NCBI GenBank assembly: GCA_014549065.1
Contig: JACDOX010000014.1
Location: 8,734,489 to 8,798,488 of the forward strand
Reading direction: 5' to 3'
Source of the DNA: Cardinalis cardinalis
Taxonomy: Eukaryota; Chordata; Aves; Passeriformes; Cardinalidae
Length of the DNA stretch: 64,000 bases
Part shown: positions 63,001-64,000 of the stretch, piece after piece
How positions within the stretch are numbered: the stretch's first letter is position 1
Layout of the letters: the number at the start of each line of letters is the position of its first letter
Position numbers and translations under genes: made by a program
The notes under the pieces: generated by a model
What the model saw: only the letters and a program-made list of their open reading frames with translations
The model's database searches: none
What the model was told of the DNA's origin: nothing

Positions 63001-64000
63001 CCCTGCTCTTCAAAGCTACCCACTGCAGAGTTTTAGTATGACTACAATCAAGATTTCAAATATGCTCTTGCATAAACAGAGACTTAGAGGAGGGTATATA
63101 GAGCCTTCACAAGCAATACTTGAATCAAAATCATAGTGTGAAATTGCACATCTTTGCATTAAGAAAATGCAACCCAGGGCTAATTGGTTTGAATCCCTCT
63201 TTATTCACAATACATTACACAGGAAAACTCAATATTTAGTATGGTTTAGTTTTCCAAGATTAAATTTATAAAAGCCCACTGCATCAGCAATAGAAACAAT
63301 TCCACCCACCTGAGGATCCCTCTTGAAACTGAAGAGCAGCCAACCATCANGAAAGTTTCTCAGTTGCTTCCTTACTCTTAAGATCTTGTACATCTGCTTT
63401 TGAATTTAAACTATTCTTTTCTGCTATTTTCTGTTTTATTGAATTTCACCCAAGAGAGAAGTGATTCACAGAAGTTATCCTGAGTGTGGCTTTAGGCACG
63501 TCTGTAATGTACAATGAAAGGAGAACAATACACAACAGAAAAAGAAATCCTGTTATGGACCAAATTGCTTTTTCCAGGTCATATTGAACACATCCTTATA
63601 AGGAAAACAGCTAAAAACCAATAGAACAACTTCCATGAAGAGCTGTTACTTTGTGAGAGAAAGGACACCATAGTTCAACTGCCAGATTTATTAAGCATTG
63701 TCTTGTAGCTTGGGAGGGGGAGGGGTGGGGTTCCTTTGTTTCTTTGTCTGTTTGTTTTCCTTCCATTTTTTCTTACCAAACCAAGATTTTCTCACCATTA
63801 TAGACACCCATAGCATATCTTACCCACATCCTAAACTGCTTTCTAAAGTACTTCTGGTCACCTCAGAAAACTTTAGATTCTGGAACACTATGATTCCTGC
63901 TTTCTGAACTTCACAAATCATTTGTCACTCGGATCACCTTCATGATATTTATTTTCACTATGTTTTCTCTCACTGAGAAGAGCACACAATGACCTTGTAG
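57001..64000. other. Unique AT-rich stretch, no gene seen
   Basis: No gene or element is recognised. 57720-58170 is somewhat GC-richer and ends in an AATAAA at about 58151, which could be chance. A T/G-rich tract at 59121-59222 is listed separately, and another G-then-T-rich patch lies at 63710-63775. Confidence 0.5.
59121..59222. repeat. T/G-rich low-complexity tract
   Basis: Runs of T interrupted by GTGTGT and (GTTT)n. Its complement makes a Lys/Thr/Asn-rich spurious frame. It resembles the simple tracts near 34600 and 41080. Confidence 0.9.

Noticed and set aside
63187..63200. GGTTTGAATCCC, resembling a tRNA T-arm
   Set aside because: No matching acceptor, D-arm or A-box at the required spacing.
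1..64000. CRISPR arrays, operons, insertion sequences or phage-like systems
   Set aside because: No regularly spaced direct repeats with unique spacers and no compact coding blocks. CR1 and avian LTRs show this is vertebrate nuclear DNA.

Overview
The window looks like AT-rich, gene-poor nuclear DNA from a bird, either intergenic or inside a large intron. Two things point to a bird. There are several 5'-truncated CR1 LINE copies, three of which end in the diagnostic ATTCTRTG-type octamers. There are also LTRs with layouts I know from avian endogenous retroviruses, mainly class III/ERVL-like families. I see no SINE-dense landscape and no prokaryotic gene structure. Order, species and chromosome cannot be named from this sequence. 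No host protein-coding gene can be called. Nearly all open frames are short and chance-like, or lie inside transposable elements.

Layout: 1-9168 is AT-rich unique sequence with a (TA)n run, a striking 52-bp-arm inverted repeat (1396-1516) and a 36-bp tandem duplication (6943-7011). A solo LTR lies at 9169-9812, with an 8-bp flanking direct repeat, a 3 x 22-bp repeat, a TATA box and a poly(A) signal. A second LTR, of another family and on the minus strand, lies at 12655-13173. 13174-23322 is unique DNA with simple repeats. Two CR1 copies sit tail to tail at 23323-23914 (+) and 24053-24693 (-). A well-preserved solo LTR with a perfect 5-bp target-site duplication lies at 30343-30918.

From 38.9 to 50.5 kb there is an element-rich block. 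It holds an ancient CR1 relic (38872-39105), a CCCTT satellite running into a 155-N assembly gap (39375-39629), and two more LTRs of the 30.3-kb family (40312-40864 and 44550-45138). It also holds two roughly 1.1-kb LTRs of another family (43334-44388 and 49392-50493) and a long CR1 copy (48220-49379) whose 3' end almost touches the second 1.1-kb LTR. 50494-64000 is again unique AT-rich sequence with low-complexity tracts.

The elements do not form a pathway; they are independent insertions of different ages. All LTRs appear solo: I found no gag/pol/env reading frames. The only recognisable protein remnants are CR1 reverse transcriptase pieces, all broken. The best candidates for something undescribed are the long hairpin at 1396-1516 and a possible orphan exon at 10511-10671. 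Both are inferences from sequence alone. Boundaries and family calls rest on visual pattern matching and remembered family layouts, without any alignment.
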